Source: Flavobacteriales bacterium (GTDB lineage Bacteria > Bacteroidota > Bacteroidia > Flavobacteriales > Flavobacteriaceae). From it: DNA of 36,186 bases. Below the pieces are notes generated by a model. The model did not search any database and was not told where the DNA came from. It was given only the letters and a program-made list of their open reading frames with translations. The DNA is taken from assembly GCA_027024205.1 (NCBI GenBank), contig JALVST010000074.1:1-36186 (forward strand), written 5' to 3'. Shown here one piece after another: positions 8,577-16,511 of this stretch (positions within the stretch are counted from its first letter, which is position 1; each line of letters begins with the position of its first letter). The translations under genes and the position numbers were made by a program.

Positions 8577-8663
8577 TAAACACAAAAAATACGGTTTTTA
8601 AATAAACCTTAACCGGCTGTTTTTCAAAAGGGCGAATATAAATAATTATTATTAATTAAAACA

Positions 8664-10082
8664 ATGAACAAAATCCTCTTACTGCTTGCTATTTTTTGGT
8701 TGGCATCTTGCAAATCTACACAAGATAAAACCGGAGAGCCGGGACGTCCCAATATTGTTATTTTATTCGTTGACGATTTGGGCTATCACGATCTGAGTTG
8801 TAAGGGATCACGAATTTATCAAACGCCAAACATCGATAATTTTGCCAATCAAGCCGTTGATTTTACCAACGCCTATGCCAATTATCCGCGTTGCGTCCCG
8901 TCGCGTTTTGCACTGCTAACGGCAAGCTATCCTATCCAAAACGGCTATGTCCCCGATGACGGTTTTGCCATATCAACAATTCCCGATAAAAAAAATGTCG
9001 TAAAAGCTATAGAACAAGCCGGCTATCAAACCGCCTACTTCGGAAAATTTCATCTGGGCGATAAAAACACTATACACCGGTTGGGTTTTCAAACAACATT
9101 AGGGGCCGGTCATGTCGGTTCGCCAATCAGTTATTTTCAACCTTTCAACATGCCTAAAAGAAAAAATGCCAAGGTCAAAAAAAAACCCATTCCCGATTTG
9201 GATAATTTGTCAAAAAAAGGCGATTACCTGACTGATATTCTGACGAATCAAGTCATAAAATACATCAAAAACAGAAATCCGGAAAAACCTTTTATGGTAA
9301 TGTTGGCTTTTTATGCCGTACACCAACCTTTGGAAGCCAAAAAAGACTTGATAGAAAAAAACAAAAAAGAAATAGCCAATTTTGATTTTGGCAATCAACC
9401 GGAATATATCAAGGAAGGCGCCGGACGCACCAAAATACGTCAAGACAATCCGGTTTATGCCGCCATGGTTGAAAACATGGACACTAATATTGGTAAAGTC
9501 TTACAAACGTTGAAAGAGTTGGATTTGGAAAAAAATACCATTGTTATCATTACGTCCGACCATGGCGGCTTATCCAATGACGGGTTCAAAAGGCGAAACT
9601 TGGCAACCTCCAATTATCCGCTGCGTGCCGGTAAAGGCTGGCTCTACGAAGGCGGCGTACGTGTCCCTTTGTTTATCAAATGGCCCCATCATTTCAAACC
9701 GCATATTGACAGTACTTCCGTCATCATGTTAATGGATATTTTTCCTACTTTACTCGATATAACACAACACAGCACCAAACCGGTAGATGGCAAAAGTTTT
9801 TTACCGGTCTTGCAACAAAAAGAAAATTGGACAAACCGCACCGTTTATTGGCACGAGCCGCATGCACGACCCCGTAATACAGGAGAAAGTAAAGCATCGG
9901 CTATCAGAATGGGAGATTACAAATTAATTGACTTTTACAAACAAGAAAAAGTGGAATTGTATAACATTAAAAAAGATATTTCGGAACAGCACGATTTATC
10001 AGACGAGATGCCGGAAAAAAAAGCACAATTATTACAACAATTACGTAAATGGAAAAAAGAGAATAATTTAATTGAGCGGTAA
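8664..10082 (+). CDS. Second sulfatase, lipoprotein, Cys-type (S1 family)
   Basis: 472-residue paralogue of the preceding sulfatase, 87 nt downstream. The lipoprotein signal ends LASC (Cys16). VDDLGYHDL (Asp37, Asp38), NYPRCVPSRF with the formylglycine Cys77, GKFHLG (Lys128, His130) and TSDHGGLSN are all present. The two proteins share motifs and overall layout along their whole length, which points to tandem duplication. They differ enough, including in the insert between the FGly site and the DHGG motif, that they may act on different linkages. It lies directly before the SGNH esterase genes. I see no separate strong promoter, so the block is probably transcribed together. Confidence 0.94.
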   Translation: MNKILLLLAIFWLASCKSTQDKTGEPGRPNIVILFVDDLGYHDLSCKGSRIYQTPNIDNFANQAVDFTNAYANYPRCVPSRFALLTASYPIQNGYVPDDGFAISTIPDKKNVVKAIEQAGYQTAYFGKFHLGDKNTIHRLGFQTTLGAGHVGSPISYFQPFNMPKRKNAKVKKKPIPDLDNLSKKGDYLTDILTNQVIKYIKNRNPEKPFMVMLAFYAVHQPLEAKKDLIEKNKKEIANFDFGNQPEYIKEGAGRTKIRQDNPVYAAMVENMDTNIGKVLQTLKELDLEKNTIVIITSDHGGLSNDGFKRRNLATSNYPLRAGKGWLYEGGVRVPLFIKWPHHFKPHIDSTSVIMLMDIFPTLLDITQHSTKPVDGKSFLPVLQQKENWTNRTVYWHEPHARPRNTGESKASAIRMGDYKLIDFYKQEKVELYNIKKDISEQHDLSDEMPEKKAQLLQQLRKWKKENNLIER

Positions 10083-10231
10083 AATTCTTGAAAATATAAT
10101 TTTATGAAACCGACATGATTAAAAAAATTATTAAACACACAAAGCCTGTCCCGGCCGATGTCTGGAGAAATGATTATTTTAATCATCAAAGGTTACATCT
10201 GACATTGATGTTAAAATTAAAAAATAAACAG

Positions 10232-11302
10232 ATGAAAAAATTAATACTTAGTACCATTATTTTATTGATGCTTTTAACCCAAAGTGCTTGTTCCGTACAA
10301 AAATCAATTGCTGCCAACGACAGACGAATAAATTACTATGGTAGCCGGTTTGTCAAGTATCAAAACGGTGAATTAATACTACACCGGCATTCTGACAAAG
10401 TCTATCAAGCTACAACACGCGACAACCTTTTTAATCCGTTAAAAGCCCGTTCGGGAAGCGGTATCAAACTGGAATTTAAAACGGCAAGTCCACATATCAA
10501 ATTACGTTTCAAAATTGCAAAAGGCTGGCACAAAAATCCGGTTTTTAGTGTTTTTCAAAATGGTAATTTTCAAAAAAATTATTCTTTTGTTTACGGTGAT
10601 GATAAAATCATTACACTTGATTTACAATCAGAAACACCCGGCGAGCCAGTAGTTTATACAATTACCTATCCTATACGTACCGATGTGCATTTTTTAGGAA
10701 TGACCTTGGATGAAAAATACAAACTTTTGAAACCCGATAAGAAAAAACAACCTGTTTATGTGGCGTTTGGCAATTCCATCACACATGGTACAGGACAGCA
10801 AACCACCCCGCAAACATATGCCTATCAGCTTGCAGAAAAAACGAATTGGGAACTTTATAATCTGGCAGTTGGAGGTAGTAAAACATCGCCCGTTATGGCT
10901 GAAATGATACGGGATGATTTTGATAGAATAGATTATATGACAATACTTACCGGCTTTAACGACTACAATGGCGCCGGTGTTGACACCTTGACTTTTGCCA
11001 ACAGGTATCGTCAAGTTTTATCCACCATAAGAGAAACGCATCCTGACACAAAGATTTACATAATTAATTTGACCACAACCAAAATCAAGTATTCTAAAAC
11101 ATCCGGTATCCCGATAGAAGATTTTAGAAAAGTAATCAGAAATATCGTCAAAATAAGACAAGCAAAAGGTGATAAAAATATTTTTCTGATTGAAGGGAAA
11201 AAACTAACATCGGAAGCCGACTTAAACGACAACGTACATTTGTCAGTTGAAGGTTCTAGAAAATTTGCAGAAAAATTATATCATCAAATAAATTCATTAT
11301 GA
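10232..11302 (+). CDS. SGNH/GDSL esterase, putative lipoprotein
   Basis: 356 residues from the ATG at 10232, chosen because it begins a clean signal (MKKLILS...QSAC, probable lipid Cys20). The frame could open at 10115, but that would add 39 charged residues before the signal. A beta-rich N-terminal domain (about 35-160) precedes an SGNH hydrolase domain: FGNSITHG with Ser182, the Gly of AVGG (about 214), Asn243 of GFNDY, and Asp333/His336 of DNVH, so all four blocks are intact. The arrangement resembles two-domain GDSL esterases (Lipase_GDSL_3 with an N-terminal beta-sandwich), many of which deacylate sugars. The next gene overlaps by 4 nt (ATGA), which indicates translational coupling. An esterase beside sulfatases suggests removal of acyl decorations from the same glycan. 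Confidence 0.85.
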   Translation: MKKLILSTIILLMLLTQSACSVQKSIAANDRRINYYGSRFVKYQNGELILHRHSDKVYQATTRDNLFNPLKARSGSGIKLEFKTASPHIKLRFKIAKGWHKNPVFSVFQNGNFQKNYSFVYGDDKIITLDLQSETPGEPVVYTITYPIRTDVHFLGMTLDEKYKLLKPDKKKQPVYVAFGNSITHGTGQQTTPQTYAYQLAEKTNWELYNLAVGGSKTSPVMAEMIRDDFDRIDYMTILTGFNDYNGAGVDTLTFANRYRQVLSTIRETHPDTKIYIINLTTTKIKYSKTSGIPIEDFRKVIRNIVKIRQAKGDKNIFLIEGKKLTSEADLNDNVHLSVEGSRKFAEKLYHQINSL

Positions 11303-12531
11303 AACAAACGACTTTTATTACATTACTTCTATTGTTCAGCCTAAACACAAAGGCTCAGCAAACAAAGAACATATTGTTTATTGGGAACAGCATTACTTAT
11401 TATAACAATCTACCGGTTACATTTGAAAACATTGCCAATTCCAAAGGCGACCCGACTTCTGTTACAATGTATGCACCCGGTGGTCACGGTTTTGCCGACC
11501 ATGTCAACGACCAGAATGTTTATGCCAAATTCAAAGAAAAAGTCTGGGATTTTGTCGTCTTACAACCCGGTTCCGGTGAATCATTCGGCTCAACACAGCC
11601 CATATCCGCCACCTTAACCAGAGCCTTACAGCTCAAAGATTCCATTTTAAAATACAGTCCTTGTGCCAAAATTTTATTTTATGAAATTTCTAATGGCGTT
11701 ACCGGTAGTGCCGCCTCCGATCTGGCAAATTATAACAATACGATGGATGTGGTCAGAAGTAATTTTGAATATTGGGCAGACAATACCCAATTATATTTTG
11801 CTCCGGTTGGCGAAGCTTTTAGAGAAAAATGGAATGCCGACCAAACCGATATGCTTTGGATAAGTACCTATAATATTCATCCCAATGCCAAAGGTTCCTA
11901 TTTGGCTGCTTGTGTTTTTTACGCAAGTATTTACCAAAAACCATCCTACGGCACTACGGTAACCGGCCCGTTAAACCAGGCCGAAGCAACTGCATTGCAA
12001 CAAATAGCCGATGAAAAAGTTTTACTCCATAAACCGGATTGGCGGATAAATGTTTACAATCTTTATACGGATTTTGATTACAATATTAATGGATTAGAAG
12101 TCAATTTTACTAATTTGTCTGCCAATGCAGATAGCTTTCTTTGGGATTTCGGAGACGGCCATACTTCAACTGATACCAATCCCGTACATCAGTATGCCAC
12201 TACCGGTACTTATCAAGTGAGCTTGACCGCAACCAAAGGCGATTGTGTCGAAACAGTGACTGAAAATGTCTCTCCCGGAAGTTCCGGCATTTCAGATCAT
12301 TCGAATATTCGTCTTAACTTATACCCCGTTCCCGCAGATAAAATTATAAAAATTGCAATAAATCAGCCCGGCAAATACAACTATCAAATACTGGATATCA
12401 CAGGCAAAATTTTAAAGACAGTAAGTGAGAACCTGATTGATGTCAGCGACTTGACCGGTGATATTTATTTGATTAAAATAACCAATAAAAACACTGGAAT
12501 AAGCCTTATCAAACTTTGGTTAAAGAAATAA
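11299..12531 (+). CDS. Secreted SGNH-like hydrolase with PKD domain and T9SS sorting domain
   Basis: 410 residues. A signal peptide ends near Ala19 (NTKA-Q). A DUF4886-like SGNH domain follows (about 23-245), with ILFIGNSIT (Ser31), GGHG (61-64), LQPGSGES (89-95) and a His194 in IHPNAKG. A PKD domain has LWDFGDGHTS (281-290) within about 265-322. The last ~70 residues (LNLYPVPADK to KLWLKK) form a type IX secretion sorting domain of the kind cleaved at the cell surface. The start overlaps the preceding esterase stop in ATGA. It is predicted to be exported across the outer membrane while its partners are lipoproteins, giving a surface enzyme that may bind or hydrolyse a polysaccharide. The substrate is unknown. 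Confidence 0.83.
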   Translation: MKQTTFITLLLLFSLNTKAQQTKNILFIGNSITYYNNLPVTFENIANSKGDPTSVTMYAPGGHGFADHVNDQNVYAKFKEKVWDFVVLQPGSGESFGSTQPISATLTRALQLKDSILKYSPCAKILFYEISNGVTGSAASDLANYNNTMDVVRSNFEYWADNTQLYFAPVGEAFREKWNADQTDMLWISTYNIHPNAKGSYLAACVFYASIYQKPSYGTTVTGPLNQAEATALQQIADEKVLLHKPDWRINVYNLYTDFDYNINGLEVNFTNLSANADSFLWDFGDGHTSTDTNPVHQYATTGTYQVSLTATKGDCVETVTENVSPGSSGISDHSNIRLNLYPVPADKIIKIAINQPGKYNYQILDITGKILKTVSENLIDVSDLTGDIYLIKITNKNTGISLIKLWLKK

Positions 12532-12605
12532 TAATAAAACCCGGCTGGTCCGTTAGACCTACCTGTTCAAAGAAATAAGAATCTGGCTGGTCTTAAAAAA
12601 AATAC

Positions 12606-12613
12606 TAACTTTG
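12606..12613 (+). promoter_or_regulatory. -7 promoter element of miaE
   Basis: TAACTTTG matches TAnnTTTG, 26 nt before the miaE ATG. It separates miaE from the sulfatase/esterase block. Confidence 0.45.
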
Positions 12614-12639
12614 AACATTGACAAAAATATTGAGAATTG

Positions 12640-13227
12640 ATGTTAGGTTTAAAAGCACAAACACCGGAAGCTTGGGCACACATAGTCGTTCAAGATTTGG
12701 AAACATTTCTGACCGACCATGCATACAACGAAATAAAAGCTGCACAATCTGCGATGGCGGTTATCAATCATCGTCCTAACGAAGTGGAATTTGTTAATAC
12801 CATGTCAGCCTTAGCAATTGAAGAGATGCAACATTTTGAGATGGTGTATGAGCGAATACAACAATTAAATCTGAAATTGGGACAAGAATCTCAAAATACT
12901 TATGCCATGCAACTGCGTAAATTTTTTCCACGCACCAAAGACCGGGAAGAAAAATTTTTGCAAAAACTGATGTTATCGTCATTGATGGAAGCCCGCAGTT
13001 GCGAACGTTTCAGTATCCTCATACCAGTCATTAAGAAATCTTATCCGGAATTAGCCGGTTTTTACGAAGACTTATTCGTCAGTGAAGCCCGTCATTACAG
13101 GATTTTTCTGGAATATGCCCGTAAATTCGGTGGTAGAGAACGGATTGATACCATTTGGGAGCAACTGCTTTCTTATGAAGCGGAACTCATAAACAGCTTG
13201 GGCAAAAATGCATTGGTTCATGGTTGA
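12640..13227 (+). CDS. miaE: tRNA-(ms2io6A37) hydroxylase, MiaE family
   Basis: 195 residues from the ATG at 12640. A TTG immediately before could extend it by one codon but is less likely. It is a ferritin-like di-iron monooxygenase that hydroxylates the isopentenyl group of ms2i6A at position 37 of tRNAs, using O2. Carboxylate and His ligands occur in the expected spacing: Glu31, Glu62xxHis65, Glu117, and Glu149xxHis152. Length is typical of the non-enterobacterial MiaE-like group. The start lies shortly after a TAACTTTG element. The following gene overlaps it by 8 nt (or 20 nt with the upstream start). It is the only clearly O2-dependent enzyme in the window, alongside PFOR. Confidence 0.93.
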   Translation: MLGLKAQTPEAWAHIVVQDLETFLTDHAYNEIKAAQSAMAVINHRPNEVEFVNTMSALAIEEMQHFEMVYERIQQLNLKLGQESQNTYAMQLRKFFPRTKDREEKFLQKLMLSSLMEARSCERFSILIPVIKKSYPELAGFYEDLFVSEARHYRIFLEYARKFGGRERIDTIWEQLLSYEAELINSLGKNALVHG

Positions 13228-13990
13228 CAAACCCTTAAATATCACTTTATTCGGCGGCGGTAACGTAGCGACGCATTTGGCTAAAAATTTTTTAAATTTA
13301 CCCGGTTACCGCTTACAACAAATCTATAACAGACATTTATCATCTATAAAAATTTTTGAAAATCGAACCGGAATCATCGATGATTTATCCAAACTCAAAC
13401 CGGCTGATTTGTTTATATTGGCACTTAAAGATGATATTATTGTCCCGTTTTCAAAAAAACTCAAAGATTTCGATGTCTTAACCGTGCATACTTCCGGGAG
13501 TATTCCTATGGCTGCTTTACAAACCCGGCGAAAAGGTGTTTTTTATCCGTTTCAAACTTTTTCAAAAGATAAATCTACGCTTGATTTTTCAAATATTCCC
13601 ATTTTAATTGAAGCGGAAAATAAACGGGATTTGGATTTGTTGAAAAATTTGGCAAAATCTCTCTCAAAAAAAGTGGAAGTCGTAAATTCCGACCAACGTA
13701 AAGCCATTCATATTGCCGGTGTTTTTGCCGCCAATTTTGTCAATTATATGTATCGGCAAGCAGCAGAGATTTTACAAGAAAACGATTTGTCTTTCGATTT
13801 AATCAAACCGTTGATTCTGGAAGTCGCACAAAAAGTACAAACACTGTCGCCTGAACAAGCTCAAACCGGACCGGCTAATCGTGGCGACATAGAAACTATT
13901 AATCGTCATTTGGAATTTTTAAAACAAAGCCCGAAATATGACTTGTACAAATATTTATCGGAATTGATTATAAACGACACCAACATATAA
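13220..13990 (+). CDS. Rossmann-like / DUF2520 domain NAD(P)-binding protein
   Basis: 256 residues from the ATG at 13220. An in-frame ATG at 13208 would add four residues. The N-terminal half is a Rossmann fold with a glycine-rich FGGGNVATH near residues 10-18 and a VHTSGS segment where the nicotinamide would bind. The C-terminal half is the all-helical DUF2520 domain with the family GPANRGD near residue 214. The family resembles 6-phosphogluconate and pyrroline-5-carboxylate dehydrogenases, but its substrate is not established. The start overlaps the miaE stop, so the two are probably co-translated. No functional link to tRNA modification is known to me. Confidence 0.85.
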   Translation: MVDKPLNITLFGGGNVATHLAKNFLNLPGYRLQQIYNRHLSSIKIFENRTGIIDDLSKLKPADLFILALKDDIIVPFSKKLKDFDVLTVHTSGSIPMAALQTRRKGVFYPFQTFSKDKSTLDFSNIPILIEAENKRDLDLLKNLAKSLSKKVEVVNSDQRKAIHIAGVFAANFVNYMYRQAAEILQENDLSFDLIKPLILEVAQKVQTLSPEQAQTGPANRGDIETINRHLEFLKQSPKYDLYKYLSELIINDTNI

Positions 13991-14159
13991 TTGTCTACTA
14001 CAATCATATCATCCCTTCTGATCAAAATAAATCCAAATTCTTGAATCAATAAAGACGTAAAAGCAAACAAAAGAATGTAGGATTTGAAATGATTGTTTCA
14101 CTTGCTACAAAAACTGTCATCTCCGGGTTACTGAACTTACCGCAGATAACTTTCACAAC

Positions 14160-15077
14160 TTATTCGTCTTTTTTTCCCCAAACAGAAAAATGAACATATC
14201 GTTTAGGATGCTCACGTAAATCTTTTAGTAACAATTCCAACTCTTTGGAACTGCGTTCCAGATTATCATACAGTTTTTTATCGTTCATCAACTTAGCCAT
14301 TGTTCCTTGTCCGTTATTGAGTTTATTCAAAGTCTCATTGAGGGTTATAACGGTTTTATTAAGCCGGTTGACGGTATTTTGTAAATTGAGTTGTTGGAGT
14401 GAATCACTCAATTGTGCAAAATTTCCGGTCATTTTATCGATATTGTTCAAAGACCGTTTCAAATGCTCTTGATTTTGTACCATAAACGTGTTGAGTTTGG
14501 CCATAGTATATTTCAATTGTTGCATTACCACGGCCATATCTTCCATACTTGACGACAGTGCTTTTTGAGTTTTAGGATTTAACACATTATTGATACCCCA
14601 CATCAAAGTATCGGTTGCCGTCAAGATACGCTCCAATTTATTTTGAAGCGGTGTAATTTTGTCATTGACCAAATCAAACATGCCGGGCATTTTCATTACA
14701 GCCAAAGTATCTCCATCCTGAGCCATAGCACTTTCTCTGCCGGGAATAATAGCCACACTTTTCCCCCCCATAATATTCCCGCCATAAATTTTCACTTTAC
14801 TGTCTTTGGCAAAGTGATAACGGCTGTCAATATTTAAAACCAGCATTGTTTTTTCTATGCCATTGTAAAACTTTAATTTTTCGACAGTTCCTATCTGAAT
14901 CCCTTTTAATGTAACAGGAGTGGATTGTACCACACCTTCCACATTATCCAAAATAGTATAATAGGTATCATAAGATTTAAAAATATCTTTCCCTTTCAGG
15001 TAATTAAATCCCCAAATAAACAAAAGTAATGCGGTTATGACTATTATACCGGTTTTATGTTCTCTTTTAATTTTCAT
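14160..15077 (-). CDS. MCE/MlaD family phospholipid-trafficking protein
   Basis: 305 residues. A single N-terminal transmembrane anchor (about 11-27) is followed by an MCE domain (about 36-115, with the family GVVQSTPVTLKGIQIGTV segment), then a long C-terminal helical region (about 140-290) rich in Leu, Asn and Gln with coiled-coil character. MlaD-type proteins sit in the inner membrane facing the periplasm and carry phospholipid between membranes with an MlaE permease and MlaF ATPase, neither of which is in the window. It lies downstream of the amidase gene on the same strand (113-nt gap) and has its own good promoter. With lptD on the far side of the amidase, it forms an outer-membrane homeostasis locus. 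Confidence 0.9.
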   Translation of the reverse strand: MKIKREHKTGIIVITALLLFIWGFNYLKGKDIFKSYDTYYTILDNVEGVVQSTPVTLKGIQIGTVEKLKFYNGIEKTMLVLNIDSRYHFAKDSKVKIYGGNIMGGKSVAIIPGRESAMAQDGDTLAVMKMPGMFDLVNDKITPLQNKLERILTATDTLMWGINNVLNPKTQKALSSSMEDMAVVMQQLKYTMAKLNTFMVQNQEHLKRSLNNIDKMTGNFAQLSDSLQQLNLQNTVNRLNKTVITLNETLNKLNNGQGTMAKLMNDKKLYDNLERSSKELELLLKDLREHPKRYVHFSVWGKKDE

Positions 15078-15095
15078 CTGATAATTTTTCTATTG

Positions 15096-15125
15096 CAAAT
15101 TTAATGATAATTTTATTTGAACAAA
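15096..15125 (-). promoter_or_regulatory. Promoter of the MCE gene (-33 TTTG and -7 TAAATTTG)
   Basis: On the minus strand, TTTG (15122-15125) is followed after 18 nt by TAAATTTG (15096-15103), 19 nt from the ATG. This is the most complete Bacteroidota-type promoter in the window, with both elements in register. Confidence 0.6.
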
Positions 15126-15190
15126 CAAGGCAAAAAAAGGATTTGTTGATCTTTACGGAATATTTCCAAGAGAAGCCACCTACCACATTG

Positions 15191-16438
15191 CTACTGATTA
15201 CCTTGCAAAACCTGTGATAAAGGCACCCGCTTCCCATTCACATAAGCCACAATAAAAGCTTGACTATAAGATTTGTATCTGGCTTCCCCTTTTATTTCCA
15301 AAATTTTTTCAAAATTTGAAGTATGACCGGCAAAATATTTGTACAAACCGTCTTCTTCAACCATAGATAAGTCTTTCAAACCACGGAAATTTTCAGGAGT
15401 TAAAGGTATTTTCTTGGAAGAGGCCATCAATTGCACCTTAAAAATCACATTTTTATAGCTGGCATCATTAGTATTATGATATATATTGTTTTTTAAACGG
15501 TTTTTTTTTGCAACCGTTTGCTTTGTTGCATTACCGGCCGCATTATTTTCCAGGTCATGTTTCTTGTTATCCTCATGATTTACAGCCGTTTGGTTCGTTT
15601 TACCGTTTTGACTGACGTCAGAGGATTTATCATTTAATCCGGGCGTATTGGAACGGATATATTCTTTGTATTTGATAATAGCGGCAACAATGGAATTGGC
15701 TATTTTTTCCTGACCCGCTTTCGAATGTAAAAATTTTTCTTCTTTGGGATTGGTCAAAAATCCTATTTCTGTCAAAACACTCGGCATATAAGTCAATCTC
15801 AATACGGCAAAACCGGCTTGTTGGACACTCCTGTCTTTGGTATTTTTTATATGTTTTTTATATTCTTGTTGAATCAGTGAGGCCAACATAATACTTTGGT
15901 CCAAAAATTCCTCTTGCATCAAAGTCAACCCGATAAAGGTTTCGGGATGTTTAGGGTCAAAACCTTTATAATGCAATTTATTATCCGCCTCCAACTCGAT
16001 AACCGCATTCTCACGTTTGGCTACTTCCAAATTATCCTTATTACGATGGACTCCCAAAACAAAAGTTTCACTACCGGTAGCTTTTGTATTTTTATTAGCA
16101 TTACAATGTATGGAAATAAAGACATCGGCTTTATTTTTATTAGCTATTTCAGCCCGTTGATACAGTTCTAGAAACACATCTTTATCCCTTGTTAAAATAG
16201 GCGTGATATCTTTATAAGCCTTCAATTTTTTGGCAACCAATTTGGCAACAGTCAAAGTCACGTCTTTTTCACTTTTTCGCATTTTACCCGTGCCGCGTGT
16301 TCCCGTATCTTTACCGCCATGGCCGGCATCGATAACAACCTTAAATTTTCTTTCCTGCGAAAAAAGTTTTCCGGCAGGATTTAGCACGATTATTGCTATA
16401 AAAATTAAAATAAATATATTTTTAAGGTTGTTTAACAT
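15191..16438 (-). CDS. N-acetylmuramoyl-L-alanine amidase (Amidase_3) with C-terminal SPOR-like region
   Basis: 415 residues. A signal peptide ends near LFSQ (28). The catalytic domain (about 33-255) is a zinc Amidase_3 that cuts the amide between MurNAc and L-Ala in peptidoglycan. The ligands and catalytic Glu are visible: His40 in DAGHGG, Glu57 in KSEKDV, His111 in SIHCNAN and Glu224 in LTEIGFLTN. A charged, Asn/Lys-rich linker (about 265-330) leads to a terminal domain (about 335-415: FKVQLMASS, then GLYKYFAG, YKSYSQAFIVAYVNG). That domain has the pattern of SPOR domains, which bind denuded glycan strands at division sites. It is divergent from lptD, with 73 nt between starts, and lies upstream of the MCE gene. 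Confidence 0.92.
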   Translation of the reverse strand: MLNNLKNIFILIFIAIIVLNPAGKLFSQERKFKVVIDAGHGGKDTGTRGTGKMRKSEKDVTLTVAKLVAKKLKAYKDITPILTRDKDVFLELYQRAEIANKNKADVFISIHCNANKNTKATGSETFVLGVHRNKDNLEVAKRENAVIELEADNKLHYKGFDPKHPETFIGLTLMQEEFLDQSIMLASLIQQEYKKHIKNTKDRSVQQAGFAVLRLTYMPSVLTEIGFLTNPKEEKFLHSKAGQEKIANSIVAAIIKYKEYIRSNTPGLNDKSSDVSQNGKTNQTAVNHEDNKKHDLENNAAGNATKQTVAKKNRLKNNIYHNTNDASYKNVIFKVQLMASSKKIPLTPENFRGLKDLSMVEEDGLYKYFAGHTSNFEKILEIKGEARYKSYSQAFIVAYVNGKRVPLSQVLQGNQ

Positions 16439-16480
16439 AGTTTTGATACTTTTTTATCATCATATCTAAATCAAAAGATT

Positions 16481-16488
16481 TATTTTTG
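16481..16488 (+). promoter_or_regulatory. -7 promoter element of lptD
   Basis: TATTTTTG fits TAnnTTTG and lies 23 nt before the lptD ATG, in the short spacer shared with the divergent amidase gene. I cannot see a convincing minus-strand element for the amidase in the same spacer. Confidence 0.45.
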
Positions 16489-16511
16489 CCCTTAACAAAT
16501 CATTATCAAAT

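Noticed and set aside
10115-10231. Upstream extension of the SGNH esterase from the ATG at 10115
   Set aside because: It would place 39 charged residues before a clear signal peptide. The segment also contains an inverted repeat (10170-10186) more in keeping with a leader.
7095-12531. Classical polysaccharide utilisation locus
   Set aside because: No SusC/SusD pair, glycoside hydrolase, lyase or regulator is present, so I describe it only as a sulfatase/esterase block.
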